NCBI RefSeq assembly: GCF_900168045.1
Contig: NZ_FUYY01000002.1
Coordinates: 62,001-126,000 of the forward strand
Origin: Salegentibacter holothuriorum
Lineage (GTDB): Bacteria > Bacteroidota > Bacteroidia > Flavobacteriales > Flavobacteriaceae
Reading direction: 5' to 3'
Length of the DNA: 64,000 bases
Part shown: positions 15,926-25,002 of the stretch, piece after piece
Layout: every line of letters starts with the position of its first letter
Numbering within the stretch: the first letter of the stretch is position 1
Program-made: the position numbers and the translations under genes
The notes under the pieces: generated by a model
The model's input: only the letters and a program-made list of their open reading frames with translations
Databases searched by the model: none
What the model was told of the DNA's origin: nothing

Positions 15926-17470
15926 TTAGTTTGTCAACTCAACAATAACAGGAGCTACCTTTTTAAGCTTGTAACTTGAGTTACCAGCAATACCGGCCTG
16001 AATATCGAAAATCTGTACAGTCTCACCTCTACCTGCTCTTCTTAGAGCTGCCTTTGCATTGTTATCTAGCTTACTCCCGCTAACTCGTATAGTAGGCTGT
16101 CCAGGAACCTTGAAACTGAAGCCTGAAACATTAAGATTAAGATTAAAGTCAAAGTCTGGTAAACTTGCACTAATAGTAGAGATTTCTAAACTATTACGTT
16201 GCATCTTAACCGCTCCATCTTCACCTCTTACTGTTCCTACTGGTTGAGGAATATCTTTAATCCTAAAGGTTTTACTATCTGAAACAGTTTCTCCCCCTGG
16301 AAGTTTACCACTTACATTAATAGCAACTTCCCTTGCCTTTAATGTAGTAACATTCATCACATATTTCCCAGCACCACCGGCTGAAGAAAGTCCAGGTGCC
16401 TGGGCGCTAACACTACCTACACCAGGAATGGAAATCGTCATAGGGTTTTGAACCCCACGATAAAGCACATTCATTTTATCAGCCGAAATAACAGCTGAAT
16501 TTGGTTTTGGTATAACAGCATAAGAACTATTAATTGGAATTCTAACAATTGAATCCCCTTCTTTAAACTGAAGCTCCCCATTTATCTCTTTTTCTCCTAC
16601 ATTTCCTGCAGGAAAATCCAACATTACCTGACCGGCTTGAGTACTTTCTACATCATTACCGTTTATGGTTACGTTTTCAAATTTTAAAGTTGGGTCTACA
16701 CGACCTAAAACAACTTTACCTTTAAAATTCTCTCCACTAAAAAAAGCAGTCTTATCTGGCACCACAATTGCCTGGTAGTTTGTTAAAGAAACATCGCTTT
16801 GCAGCTGTCCTTCAAGCATTGCAGACAAGATATCATTTTCTGTTGATGTCACATCAGATTGTATCTGCGTTAGTTTTGTAAGCGAAGCAATTAAAGGAAA
16901 CCCCTGATAGTTATACATTAACCAGGGTTTGGTTACATTTTCATTATTTGTTACTTCTTCAGTAGAAAAATCTTTTGCTACTTCACTTCTAATTTGCGGG
17001 AAACCATCTCCCAAAATAGCAAGCACTTCATTTCTATAATTATCTATTTCAGCTACAAATTCTTCACCTCGTGGGGTTACTCTTCCACTGGCAAAAAATA
17101 AATTGTCGAGCTTATCTGCCCTATCCATAGCCTCATAATTACTCTTATCTTCTACCTCAAATTCTGACAATAATTCGTCTTTAAGACTTCCTATGGTGGT
17201 ATATAAATTATCTGAAAGCGTACTAATTTGTTCTGCTTTAGCTTTTAATTCTTCATATTTTGCAGGTTGTTCCTGGGCTTTAGCGGCTAAACCAGCCATT
17301 GCCATATCGTTACGTTGAGATGTAGTAGCATTAGATTCCTCCAGGTCCTCATTCATTTGACCGAAGGCTGTCAATACTTCTTTAGACATATTTAGTGCCA
17401 TCATCGCGATGAATACCAAATACATCAGGTTAATCATCTTCTGTCTTGGTGTTTCTTTTCCAGACGCCAT
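15926..17470 (-). CDS. gldM: GldM, type IX secretion motor shaft
   Basis: A 514-residue protein with one N-terminal membrane helix in MINLMYLVFIAMMALNMSKEVL. A helical region (about 35-210) leads to several beta domains in the periplasm. GldM forms the dimeric shaft that couples the GldL proton-driven motor to the GldKN ring. Length and order match the family. It lies 52 nt after gldL and directly precedes gldN. Confidence 0.95.
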   Translation of the reverse strand: MASGKETPRQKMINLMYLVFIAMMALNMSKEVLTAFGQMNEDLEESNATTSQRNDMAMAGLAAKAQEQPAKYEELKAKAEQISTLSDNLYTTIGSLKDELLSEFEVEDKSNYEAMDRADKLDNLFFASGRVTPRGEEFVAEIDNYRNEVLAILGDGFPQIRSEVAKDFSTEEVTNNENVTKPWLMYNYQGFPLIASLTKLTQIQSDVTSTENDILSAMLEGQLQSDVSLTNYQAIVVPDKTAFFSGENFKGKVVLGRVDPTLKFENVTINGNDVESTQAGQVMLDFPAGNVGEKEINGELQFKEGDSIVRIPINSSYAVIPKPNSAVISADKMNVLYRGVQNPMTISIPGVGSVSAQAPGLSSAGGAGKYVMNVTTLKAREVAINVSGKLPGGETVSDSKTFRIKDIPQPVGTVRGEDGAVKMQRNSLEISTISASLPDFDFNLNLNVSGFSFKVPGQPTIRVSGSKLDNNAKAALRRAGRGETVQIFDIQAGIAGNSSYKLKKVAPVIVELTN

Positions 17471-17522
17471 GTGCTAATTAGTTTGGTTCATTAATAATTT
17501 AGTTTTTCAGGTAATGCAATCA

Positions 17523-18179
17523 CTAATTAGACATGCTACGGGTACCATTCATTGCTGTAAGCATACCCCCATAAACTCCGTTTAACGAGGAAAGGTTTGC
17601 AGCAAGCGATCCCATTTCCTGGTTTAATTTACCGGCATTCTCAGCAACCTCCTGGTTAATTTCTGCTTGACGAGAAGCTGACTCTACCTGAACTTTATAA
17701 ATGTTATTTAATGTTTCCATTTGAGTAGCAGCCGTGGTAAGTTCTTCACTATATTTCTTTTGTGAAGCCATAGCGTCTACAGTTGGTGCAATTCCTTTTG
17801 CAGCTCCTTCAAAATTGCGAATGCTATCTCCAAGACTATGCATTAAACTTGCATCTATTTTAGCTTCTTTAAGCATTTCATCTAATTTCTTAGAAAGTTG
17901 CCCTTGCGTTTCTTTGTTTTCCTCAATTACAGTAGCGCTGCGGCGACTTCCCTGTCCACCGGCTAATTCTGGATATACCAAAGACCAGTCAAGATCATCA
18001 TCTGCCGGTTCAAAAGCAGAATAAGCAAATACAAAAGCTTCTACCACAAGCCCCGCAATAAGCATAGGGTTTGCATAAGGCCAGTGCATAATTTTAAAAA
18101 GGGCACCTAGTATTACAACTGATGCACCTAAACCGTACACCATGTTAGTTATTCTCTTAGTTGAATTTGATTTTGCCAT
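17523..18179 (-). CDS. gldL: GldL, type IX secretion proton-powered motor protein
   Basis: A 218-residue protein with two N-terminal membrane helices (about 10-28, NMVYGLGASVVILGALFKIMHW, and 36-55, PMLIAGLVVEAFVFAYSAFEP). A cytoplasmic helical region follows. GldL with GldM uses the proton gradient to drive secretion and gliding. The FKIMHWPYAN segment between the helices and a nearby Glu in helix 2 (VVEAF) agree with the family's functional core. Confidence 0.95.
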   Translation of the reverse strand: MAKSNSTKRITNMVYGLGASVVILGALFKIMHWPYANPMLIAGLVVEAFVFAYSAFEPADDDLDWSLVYPELAGGQGSRRSATVIEENKETQGQLSKKLDEMLKEAKIDASLMHSLGDSIRNFEGAAKGIAPTVDAMASQKKYSEELTTAATQMETLNNIYKVQVESASRQAEINQEVAENAGKLNQEMGSLAANLSSLNGVYGGMLTAMNGTRSMSN

Positions 18180-18226
18180 AATAATAAAATAGATTTAGAT
18201 TCTCTACTGGTTAAATAGGTTATTAA

Positions 18227-19591
18227 TTATCTGTTAGGTTGATTTAGGGTAACATCTGTCCCAAGGTAATCCTGAACTGTTCTAAAGCCAATGTAGCTTC
18301 TTGCTGAATCTGCATACTCGTAATCCCTTGAGCTTACCTGAAGGAAATAAGCAACATCCTTCCAGGAACCTCCACGAACTACTTTTCGCATATCATCAGG
18401 ATTATTTACGGTTGGGTTCATTGAAGACATATATTCATAAGACGCAGGATCGTAAGACGAATCTACCCACTCTCCAACATTTCCTGCCATATTATAAAGT
18501 CCATAATCATTAGGATCGTAAGATTTTGCCTCTACGGTATACAATGCCTGATCTGCTGCATAATCTCCTCTTAAAGGTTTGAAATTAGCCATAAAGCATC
18601 CACGGTCGTTTTTAGCATAAGGCCCTCCCCATGGATAAGTAGCTCCTTCCAATCCGCCACGTGCAGCATACTCCCATTCACCTTCAGTTGGCAAACGGTA
18701 AGAAGGCACATTGTGATCTCCTTTTTCTCTTCTGTAATAATTATGATATAAAGTTCTCCATTGCGCAAAAGCCCTTGCTTGTTTCCACGAAACTCCTACT
18801 ACCGGATAATCATCAAAAGCGCTATGCCAAAAATAATCGTTATGCATAGGCTCATTATAAGAATAATTAAAATCTCTAATCCATACCGTGGTATCGGGAT
18901 ATACCGAAATCTCTTCTCTTTTTATAAAGTTACTTCTATTACCTTGTTCTTTCGCAGCGTTCTGAACATCCATCCACGAATAAGTAAATTTCAATTTTTC
19001 AACATCAATGGTACGCTGTCCATTATAAACCTCTTCCATTGGAATGTACATCATATCCATTACCTCGGCATAATATACATCTGGATAATCTTCAGTATCC
19101 CAAATAATATCTATATCCTTATTTAAACGACGATTCTCGTAAGTATCTGAAACACCACCCTGGCCATAAGTATTCAGCATATATTCTTCATAGGGCGTCA
19201 TATCGGCTTCATCGGTATCTAGAAATGCATAATCACCAATCCCATCAGAACCTTCGGTTTCACCCATATTTTCAGCCATAATAGCCAATTCAGTCCTAAC
19301 TATAGAGTCTTTCACATAATCTACAAACTGACGGTATTCGGCATTAGTTATTTCGGTTTCATCCATATAAAAAGAACGCACTGTTACCGTTTTTGGTGGT
19401 GCATTACGTTGGCCTGCGATATCATCATCAGACTTACCCATAATAAAGGCACCTCCAGGAATTAATGTCATCCCCAGCGGTTTCTCCGGATTCCACTTTT
19501 CCCCTTTCGCACCAACCAGCTGTCCACGATCTCCACGCCCACAACTTGCAAGTAAGGCTAGAACAGCTATTAGCGAAATAAATTTCTTCAT
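18227..19591 (-). CDS. gldK: GldK, type IX secretion lipoprotein (FGE/SUMF1 fold)
   Basis: An outer-membrane-associated lipoprotein with a formylglycine-generating-enzyme-like fold: GMTLIPGGAFIMGKSDDD, LPTEGEWEYAARGG, YNMAGNVGEWVDSSYD and KVVRGGSWKDVAYF. GldK forms the ring with GldN. I place the start at 19591 (MKKFISLIAVLALLASCGRG) because it begins a clean lipoprotein signal with lipobox LASC. A longer in-frame reading to 19618 would add nine residues (MRCLNLRNT) before it. It is the first gene of gldKLMN. Confidence 0.95.
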   Translation of the reverse strand: MKKFISLIAVLALLASCGRGDRGQLVGAKGEKWNPEKPLGMTLIPGGAFIMGKSDDDIAGQRNAPPKTVTVRSFYMDETEITNAEYRQFVDYVKDSIVRTELAIMAENMGETEGSDGIGDYAFLDTDEADMTPYEEYMLNTYGQGGVSDTYENRRLNKDIDIIWDTEDYPDVYYAEVMDMMYIPMEEVYNGQRTIDVEKLKFTYSWMDVQNAAKEQGNRSNFIKREEISVYPDTTVWIRDFNYSYNEPMHNDYFWHSAFDDYPVVGVSWKQARAFAQWRTLYHNYYRREKGDHNVPSYRLPTEGEWEYAARGGLEGATYPWGGPYAKNDRGCFMANFKPLRGDYAADQALYTVEAKSYDPNDYGLYNMAGNVGEWVDSSYDPASYEYMSSMNPTVNNPDDMRKVVRGGSWKDVAYFLQVSSRDYEYADSARSYIGFRTVQDYLGTDVTLNQPNR

Positions 19592-19628
19592 AGTATTTCT
19601 TAGGTTAAGACATCTCAATTTACGGCAG

Positions 19629-19659
19629 TAAACCTATCTAATTATTTTTTAAAAAACAA
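19629..19659 (-). promoter_or_regulatory. Possible promoter of gldKLMN
   Basis: On the minus strand TTG (19659-19657), a 20-nt spacer and TAGGTTTA (19636-19629) resemble TTTG / TAnnTTTG with the last base changed. It lies about 38 nt upstream of the gldK start. Weak but well placed. Confidence 0.4.
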
Positions 19660-19706
19660 TATTTTGGATAAAAATACAGTAAATCAAATTAATGCGTGAA
19701 TTTATT

Positions 19707-20867
19707 TTAAACTTCGTTTTTTCTTTTTGCTTTGTACCACCTTTCAGGAATTACCTGATTACAGGCCTCTAAATAATCTTCCTCACTGCATGGTAATAAC
19801 GTACTTCTTTTAAGTTTAGTATCCACATGAGCAAGAAATGGAATTTCTATCCACCACCGCCCACTCACAGGACTTTTGTAAAAAACTAAAACTTCATCAT
19901 CTATAGGCACCTGGTACTTTATAAACTCTTTTTTTGCCGAAATAGTATTTTCATTAGTTCGGTAATTTACACCTTCAGCAAAATACCACATCATTTGCGC
20001 CATTAACATAGCTCCTAAATTCCCGAATTTAAGGTTATCATATTCGTAAATTCCGAAAGAGCTCACTTTGTCGCTAATCCCGGCATAGCGAGCTAATGCG
20101 CAAATTTCTTTACCGTCAAATCCGTTAGGCGAAGAAATATCACGTGAACCAGAAGAAGGAGCACTAACCGCTGCTAAATCTATAGCAACCATATTTGCAT
20201 CACGCATTACCGGTTCTACCAATTTAAAATTATTACTTACCTCCCCCAGACGATATGCATCAAAAAAGAGGCGCTCCATTAATTCTATTTCGTCCTGGGA
20301 GTTAAAATAGGTTTGATAGCCAATATTTGAATAATTAAACAAATTATATGGCTGATTCACCACTATTTTACTAATATAAGACCTGTTGCTAATCGAATTT
20401 TCCGTATCTCCCAAATCGAAACGGCTATCTATATTTACAAGATTTACCATTTGATCTAAAGTATCGTAAGCCCGGTATTGTGCGTAAACCAAATCCTGAC
20501 TTCCACCTAAAAGCACTGGAATCACATCTTTTTTCACCAATTGGGCCACCAAAGTCTGCACCGCAAAATAAGTATCTTCTACTGTTTCTCCTTTTTCAAT
20601 ATCTCCCAGATCAGCAATATTAACATGCCAGTTCCCTGGAAATAAACTATAAAAAGCCTTTCTTACATCAACAAAATCGAGAAAATCTATTTCTTCACCA
20701 AGACGGTTTTCTTTAATACCAACAATGGCCATTTGCACGTCTTCCATGTCTGGAAAACCTTGAGCAATGGTATGTTTCTTAACTAAATTAGCCAGAGAAT
20801 GCTCACCAAAACCGGCAATTTCTCTTAGTAAATCTTCAGAAAGGGGACTCAGAAAATCTAAATCCAT
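19707..20867 (-). CDS. Arginase/formimidoylglutamase-fold protein lacking metal ligands
   Basis: A 386-residue protein with the outline of the arginase/agmatinase family, the type usually annotated as formimidoylglutamase. The metal motifs are degraded. The GGxHD motif reads GGSQD (Gln124), DAHxD reads DSRFD (147-151, His to Arg), and the SxDxD motif reads AIDLAAV (Asp230 kept, the next Asp is Ala232). Three of six usual Mn ligands are thus missing, so hydrolase activity is unlikely. It lies 3 nt downstream of topA and just upstream of gldK on the same strand. A structural or regulatory role is possible; function unknown. Confidence 0.75.
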   Translation of the reverse strand: MDLDFLSPLSEDLLREIAGFGEHSLANLVKKHTIAQGFPDMEDVQMAIVGIKENRLGEEIDFLDFVDVRKAFYSLFPGNWHVNIADLGDIEKGETVEDTYFAVQTLVAQLVKKDVIPVLLGGSQDLVYAQYRAYDTLDQMVNLVNIDSRFDLGDTENSISNRSYISKIVVNQPYNLFNYSNIGYQTYFNSQDEIELMERLFFDAYRLGEVSNNFKLVEPVMRDANMVAIDLAAVSAPSSGSRDISSPNGFDGKEICALARYAGISDKVSSFGIYEYDNLKFGNLGAMLMAQMMWYFAEGVNYRTNENTISAKKEFIKYQVPIDDEVLVFYKSPVSGRWWIEIPFLAHVDTKLKRSTLLPCSEEDYLEACNQVIPERWYKAKRKNEV

Positions 20868-20870
20868 ATA

Positions 20871-23420
20871 TTATTTCTTCTTTTTGGTAGTGGTTTTCTT
20901 TTTAGCCGTGCTTTTCTTAGCTGCCGACTTTTTAGCCGGAGCTTTCTTTTTGGTGGTTTTCTTCTTCTTTTTAGACTTTTCTTCTAAAATCTCCTGCACC
21001 TCCTGTAAAGTCAAATTCTCGGCATCTGTGGTTTTCGGCATTTCAATTTTAGTCTTGCCTTTTATGATATTATATCTTCCCCAACGTGCTTTCTCAACTC
21101 TAATTCCTTCTTCTTCCCAATTGTGGATCAACTTCTCACGCTCTTTACGTTTTTTATCCTCAATTAGGGTTTCAATATCTTCAATAGAAAGATTATCAAA
21201 ATCGTATTTCTTATTTACGTTAATGAAAATACCATTCCATTTTAAGAAAGGACCAAAACGACCCACACCTTTTTGCACCGGCATATCTTCGTAATGGTGA
21301 ATTGGCGCATCTGCCTTTTCCTTTTCCTTTATCAACTCCATTGCACGTTCAAAATCTACGTTTAATGGATCTTCTCCTTTTTCAAGGGAAACATATTTCT
21401 TACCAAATTTCACATAAGGCCCAAAACGGCCATTATTTACCTCAACTTTTTCATCTTTATATTCTCCTAATTCCTTCGGAAGCTGGAAAAGATCCATCGC
21501 TTCTTCGTAAGTAACCGAATCTAAAGTTTGGTCTGGACCAAGGCTGGCAAATTTTGGTTTTTCATCGTCTTCTACCGAACCAATTTGAACCATAGGCCCA
21601 AACTTTCCTAAACGCACACTTACAGGTTTACCGGTTTCCGGATCTTCGCCTAAAATTCTTTCTCCAACTTCACGGTCGGCATTCTTAGCAACATCTACAA
21701 CCTGCGGATGAAAGTCTGCATAGAATTCTTTCATCATATGCGTCCACTCTTCATTTCCTTCCGCGATATCATCAAAACTTTGTTCTACTCTCGCGGTGAA
21801 ATTATAATCAAGAATGTTTGAAAAATGATTTACAAGAAAATCGTTCACCACCATTCCCACGGCAGTTGGCACTAATTTTCCTTTATCACTTCCAACGGTT
21901 TCAGATAATTTATTTTCTTTAATATCAGCACCTTTCAGTACAAATTGCAAATACTCCCGCTCTGTACCATCTACCGATCCTTTTTCTATATAATTTCTAT
22001 TCTGAATGGTAGAAATTGTAGGCGCATATGTAGAAGGACGCCCAATACCCAACTCCTCTAGTTTCTTAACCAAAGAAGCCTCTGTATACCTATAAGGTGG
22101 TCTGGTAAATCGCTCTGTAGCGGTAATATATTTATTGTTAAGCGGCTGATTTTCCTTTAAAGCAGGCAACATCCCGTTTTGTTCTTCTGCATCTTCATCA
22201 TCGTCTGTACTTTCTAAATAAACTTTTAGAAAACCATCAAATTTCAAAACTTCTCCATTTGCAGTAAACTGCTTATCGTGTTTAGAAGCTTCAATTTTCA
22301 CATTGGTACGCTCTAGTTGGGCTTCACTCATTTGTGAAGCGATAGCTCGCTTCCAGATCAGCTCATATAAGCGTTGTTCGTCACGATCTGCTCTTACCGA
22401 ATGGTTAGCAAAATTAGTTGGCCTAATCGCCTCGTGAGCTTCCTGTGCACCCTTTGTTTTTCCTTTAAACTGCCTGGATTTAGCGTATTTATCTCCGTAC
22501 GCCTTTAAGATTTCTTCTTTGGCACCTTTTCTCGCATCTTCGGAAAGATTCACCGAATCTGTTCTCATATAAGTAATATGACCCGCTTCGTATAAACGTT
22601 GCGCCATAGTCATGGTTTTACTTACTGAAAAATACAACTTTCTGGCAGCTTCCTGTTGTAAAGTGGAAGTGGTAAAAGGCGGTGCCGGGGATTTCTTCGC
22701 AGGCTTGGTAGTAAGTTCTGCTACTTTAAAATCTGACCCAAGGTTTTGTTGAAGAAATGCTTCGGCTTCTTTCCTGGAATCGAAGTTCTTTGGAATTTTA
22801 GCTTTAAAAGATTTACCATCTTCCGTAGTAAATTCGGCGTCTATTCTAAATGAAGCTTCCGCAGTAAAATTTTGAATTTCTCGTTCTCTTTCTACAATAA
22901 GTCTCACTGAAACAGATTGTACTCTCCCGGCAGAAAGACCTCCTTTAACTTTCCGCCATAAAACCGGTGATAGTTCATACCCCACCAACCTATCTAAAAC
23001 CCTACGGGCTTGCTGGGCATTTACTAGGTTATAATTAATTGCTCTTGGATTATCAATAGCTTTAAGAATAGCCGATTTAGTGATTTCGTGAAAAACAATT
23101 CTTTTTGTTTTATCCTCTTTAAGCTTAAGCTCCTCTGCAAGATGCCAGGCAATAGCTTCTCCCTCCCGGTCTTCATCACTTGCCAACCAAACCATTTCAG
23201 CATCTTTAGCAAAGCCTTTTAGTTTTCTAACTACATCTTTCTTGTCTTTAGAAACTATGTATTTTGGTTTAAAATCGCCTTCAGTATCTACACCCAATTC
23301 TTTTGTAGGTAAGTCGGCAATGTGCCCAAAACTGGACGCTACCTTATAATCTTTACCTAAAAATTTTTCGATGGTTTTTGCCTTGGCAGGGGACTCTACA
23401 ATCACTAAATTCTTTGCCAT
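20871..23420 (-). CDS. topA: DNA topoisomerase I (type IA)
   Basis: An 849-residue TopA that relaxes negative supercoils. It has an N-terminal TOPRIM domain with SDEDREGE (81-88) and the catalytic Tyr in GHITYMRTDS (about Tyr284). C-terminal repeat domains follow, of the form RLGKFGPMVQIG, NNGRFGPYVKFGKKY, GVGRFGPFLKWNG and RWGRYNIIKG. The end is a Lys/Ala/Thr-rich tail from about residue 815, and no Cys4 zinc fingers are present. The tail resembles histone-H1-like DNA-binding tails. Start chosen at MAKNLVIVESPAKAKTIEKF, the standard N-terminus. Confidence 0.96.
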   Translation of the reverse strand: MAKNLVIVESPAKAKTIEKFLGKDYKVASSFGHIADLPTKELGVDTEGDFKPKYIVSKDKKDVVRKLKGFAKDAEMVWLASDEDREGEAIAWHLAEELKLKEDKTKRIVFHEITKSAILKAIDNPRAINYNLVNAQQARRVLDRLVGYELSPVLWRKVKGGLSAGRVQSVSVRLIVEREREIQNFTAEASFRIDAEFTTEDGKSFKAKIPKNFDSRKEAEAFLQQNLGSDFKVAELTTKPAKKSPAPPFTTSTLQQEAARKLYFSVSKTMTMAQRLYEAGHITYMRTDSVNLSEDARKGAKEEILKAYGDKYAKSRQFKGKTKGAQEAHEAIRPTNFANHSVRADRDEQRLYELIWKRAIASQMSEAQLERTNVKIEASKHDKQFTANGEVLKFDGFLKVYLESTDDDEDAEEQNGMLPALKENQPLNNKYITATERFTRPPYRYTEASLVKKLEELGIGRPSTYAPTISTIQNRNYIEKGSVDGTEREYLQFVLKGADIKENKLSETVGSDKGKLVPTAVGMVVNDFLVNHFSNILDYNFTARVEQSFDDIAEGNEEWTHMMKEFYADFHPQVVDVAKNADREVGERILGEDPETGKPVSVRLGKFGPMVQIGSVEDDEKPKFASLGPDQTLDSVTYEEAMDLFQLPKELGEYKDEKVEVNNGRFGPYVKFGKKYVSLEKGEDPLNVDFERAMELIKEKEKADAPIHHYEDMPVQKGVGRFGPFLKWNGIFINVNKKYDFDNLSIEDIETLIEDKKRKEREKLIHNWEEEGIRVEKARWGRYNIIKGKTKIEMPKTTDAENLTLQEVQEILEEKSKKKKKTTKKKAPAKKSAAKKSTAKKKTTTKKKK

Positions 23421-23440
23421 AACTCTCTTTTTTCTAGCTG

Positions 23441-23468
23441 CAAAAGTATATCAATTTTTTTTTAACAA
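23441..23468 (-). promoter_or_regulatory. Bacteroidetes-type promoter for topA
   Basis: On the minus strand TTG (23468-23466), a 17-nt spacer and TACTTTTG (23448-23441), ending about 20 nt before the topA ATG. It matches TAnnTTTG exactly. Confidence 0.65.
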
Positions 23469-23560
23469 CCTAAATGATTTTACAAAACAACTATAATTAG
23501 CTGGCAAAACAGCCACATTCAAGACTTCCCACCATAAAATTTTTTTATTCAAAAGGTATA

Positions 23561-23585
23561 AAAAAACCCCACAAGAATGTGGGGT
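23561..23585 (-). terminator. Terminator downstream of the LVIVD lipoprotein gene
   Basis: Perfect 8-bp stem ACCCCACA/TGTGGGGT with a 4-nt loop (23566-23585). On the minus strand it is followed by at least five T (23565-23561). Confidence 0.85.
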
Positions 23586-23612
23586 AACCTTAAAAAACCA
23601 AACATAACAAAA

Positions 23613-24860
23613 TCAATTCAGACTGAAAGTACTTAGTAATTCAATCTCATTTCCCTTATAAGTATATTGGAAAAGTGTATTATCCCCAACCATTAACAGC
23701 ACCTCCTCTAAAGGGATGACGTCATAGGTGTTAATGTCCTGAAAGTGATCTGTTAATTCCAGGCTGGGGGTATTTTTTGTATCATATATTTTTAATCCGG
23801 CGGTACCATCGCAAACAAACAACCAATCGTCTTTTACACCCAACCCATAAGGATTTTCCATATCATAAGATTGCAGTAATTGCGGATTGGACTTATCGGT
23901 TACATCTATTACATCAAGCTGACTCCACTCCTGTCCACAAGCATTTCCGCCCCTAATAGTCACATAAGCAATATCATCCTTTACCACCACAGGATCACAA
24001 CCTAAAATATGACTAAACATAGATTTAAATTGAGGTACAGCCGGGTCTTCTAAACTATAAATGTACATACCACGAGAACTTCCAAGATACAGATGGTTCT
24101 CTTTATAAAAGATGGTTTCTATATCTCTTCCCACCCATTCGCTTTTTATCAATTCCGGATTTTCTAAGCCCGCAATATTAAAAACTGATAATTCATATTC
24201 ATCTACTATATATAAATAATCCTCGTTGATATTAAATCGGGCAAGTGAACCACCGGTTCCCGATCCGCCTGCGGAGTTTGCTTCTGAATTTCCAAAGAAA
24301 GAATCCTCCCACACTGCTTCATTCGCCATTTCAATCTTCCTGGTTTCCATTAAATATCCCATTACAACTTCGGTTTCGGGATTAAATTTATTTCCATCTA
24401 CAAAAGATGCATTAGCAGGAATTCTACTATTATGGTTGGGAAAAACATTCTTCATTCTTTTTTCCTCCTTAATATTATTCATGTCACTAACATCAAAAAC
24501 CACAAGATCCATTGCTGAATTAGCAAACAGTATATTATCCTTTATCGCGACATCTGTATTTAGCGGAATTTCAAGAAATTTAATTTTAACGGGGTTATAA
24601 GGATCGGTATTATCTATAATATGCACTCCTTTATGAGCGTCATTTATAAAAACATAATCGCCATAGGTATATATTTTACCCGCTTCTGTAATAGCTCTTG
24701 GTTCAGATATTTTAACCATCGCCCTAAATTCTTCAATAGGTTTTACTATAGGGACTGCAACATTATAAAAATCTCCTTCAACATCATCTTTTTCACAAGA
24801 AGTGAATAGAGCCACTATGGCCAGGAGAAGCAACATAATTAAGCTGTAGAAAAACTTCAT
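23613..24860 (-). CDS. LVIVD-repeat lipoprotein (beta-propeller-like)
   Basis: A 415-residue protein with a lipoprotein signal (MKFFYSLIMLLLLAIVALFTSC, Cys22). Repeated segments follow of the form DYVFINDAHKGVHIIDNTDPYNP, NILFANSAMDLVVFDVSDMNN, DYLYIVDEYELSVFNIAGLENP and DDWLFVCDGTAGLKIYDTKN. This is the LVIVD repeat, thought to build a beta-propeller. It sits on the cell surface or periplasmic side; the binding partner is unknown. It is a single gene divergent from miaB and ends in a terminator. Confidence 0.85.
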   Translation of the reverse strand: MKFFYSLIMLLLLAIVALFTSCEKDDVEGDFYNVAVPIVKPIEEFRAMVKISEPRAITEAGKIYTYGDYVFINDAHKGVHIIDNTDPYNPVKIKFLEIPLNTDVAIKDNILFANSAMDLVVFDVSDMNNIKEEKRMKNVFPNHNSRIPANASFVDGNKFNPETEVVMGYLMETRKIEMANEAVWEDSFFGNSEANSAGGSGTGGSLARFNINEDYLYIVDEYELSVFNIAGLENPELIKSEWVGRDIETIFYKENHLYLGSSRGMYIYSLEDPAVPQFKSMFSHILGCDPVVVKDDIAYVTIRGGNACGQEWSQLDVIDVTDKSNPQLLQSYDMENPYGLGVKDDWLFVCDGTAGLKIYDTKNTPSLELTDHFQDINTYDVIPLEEVLLMVGDNTLFQYTYKGNEIELLSTFSLN

Positions 24861-24938
24861 AATTATTAGGTTGGTTTCTATATAGATACAGCAAACACGA
24901 AAAGGTTGCGTAAGAAAATTAAAAAAATTGCTGTCACT

Positions 24939-24969
24939 TTGTCAGAAGTCGGTTTTACCCTTATCTTTG
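24939..24969 (+). promoter_or_regulatory. Bacteroidetes-type promoter for miaB
   Basis: TTTG at 24939-24942, a 19-nt spacer and TATCTTTG at 24962-24969, ending 33 nt before the ATG at 25003. Good match to the TTTG / TAnnTTTG consensus. Confidence 0.7.
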
Positions 24970-25002
24970 CATTTCTTAATCCTGAAAAAGGAACTTTGAA
25001 TT

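Noticed and set aside
19592-19618. Upstream start for gldK adding nine residues
   Set aside because: It would place MRCLNLRNT before the signal peptide and spoil a clean lipoprotein N-terminus.
20767-21294. A 175-codon plus-strand frame opposite the topA 3' end
   Set aside because: It arises from the Lys-rich tail read backwards (runs of Phe, Leu and Val). It only mimics a membrane protein.
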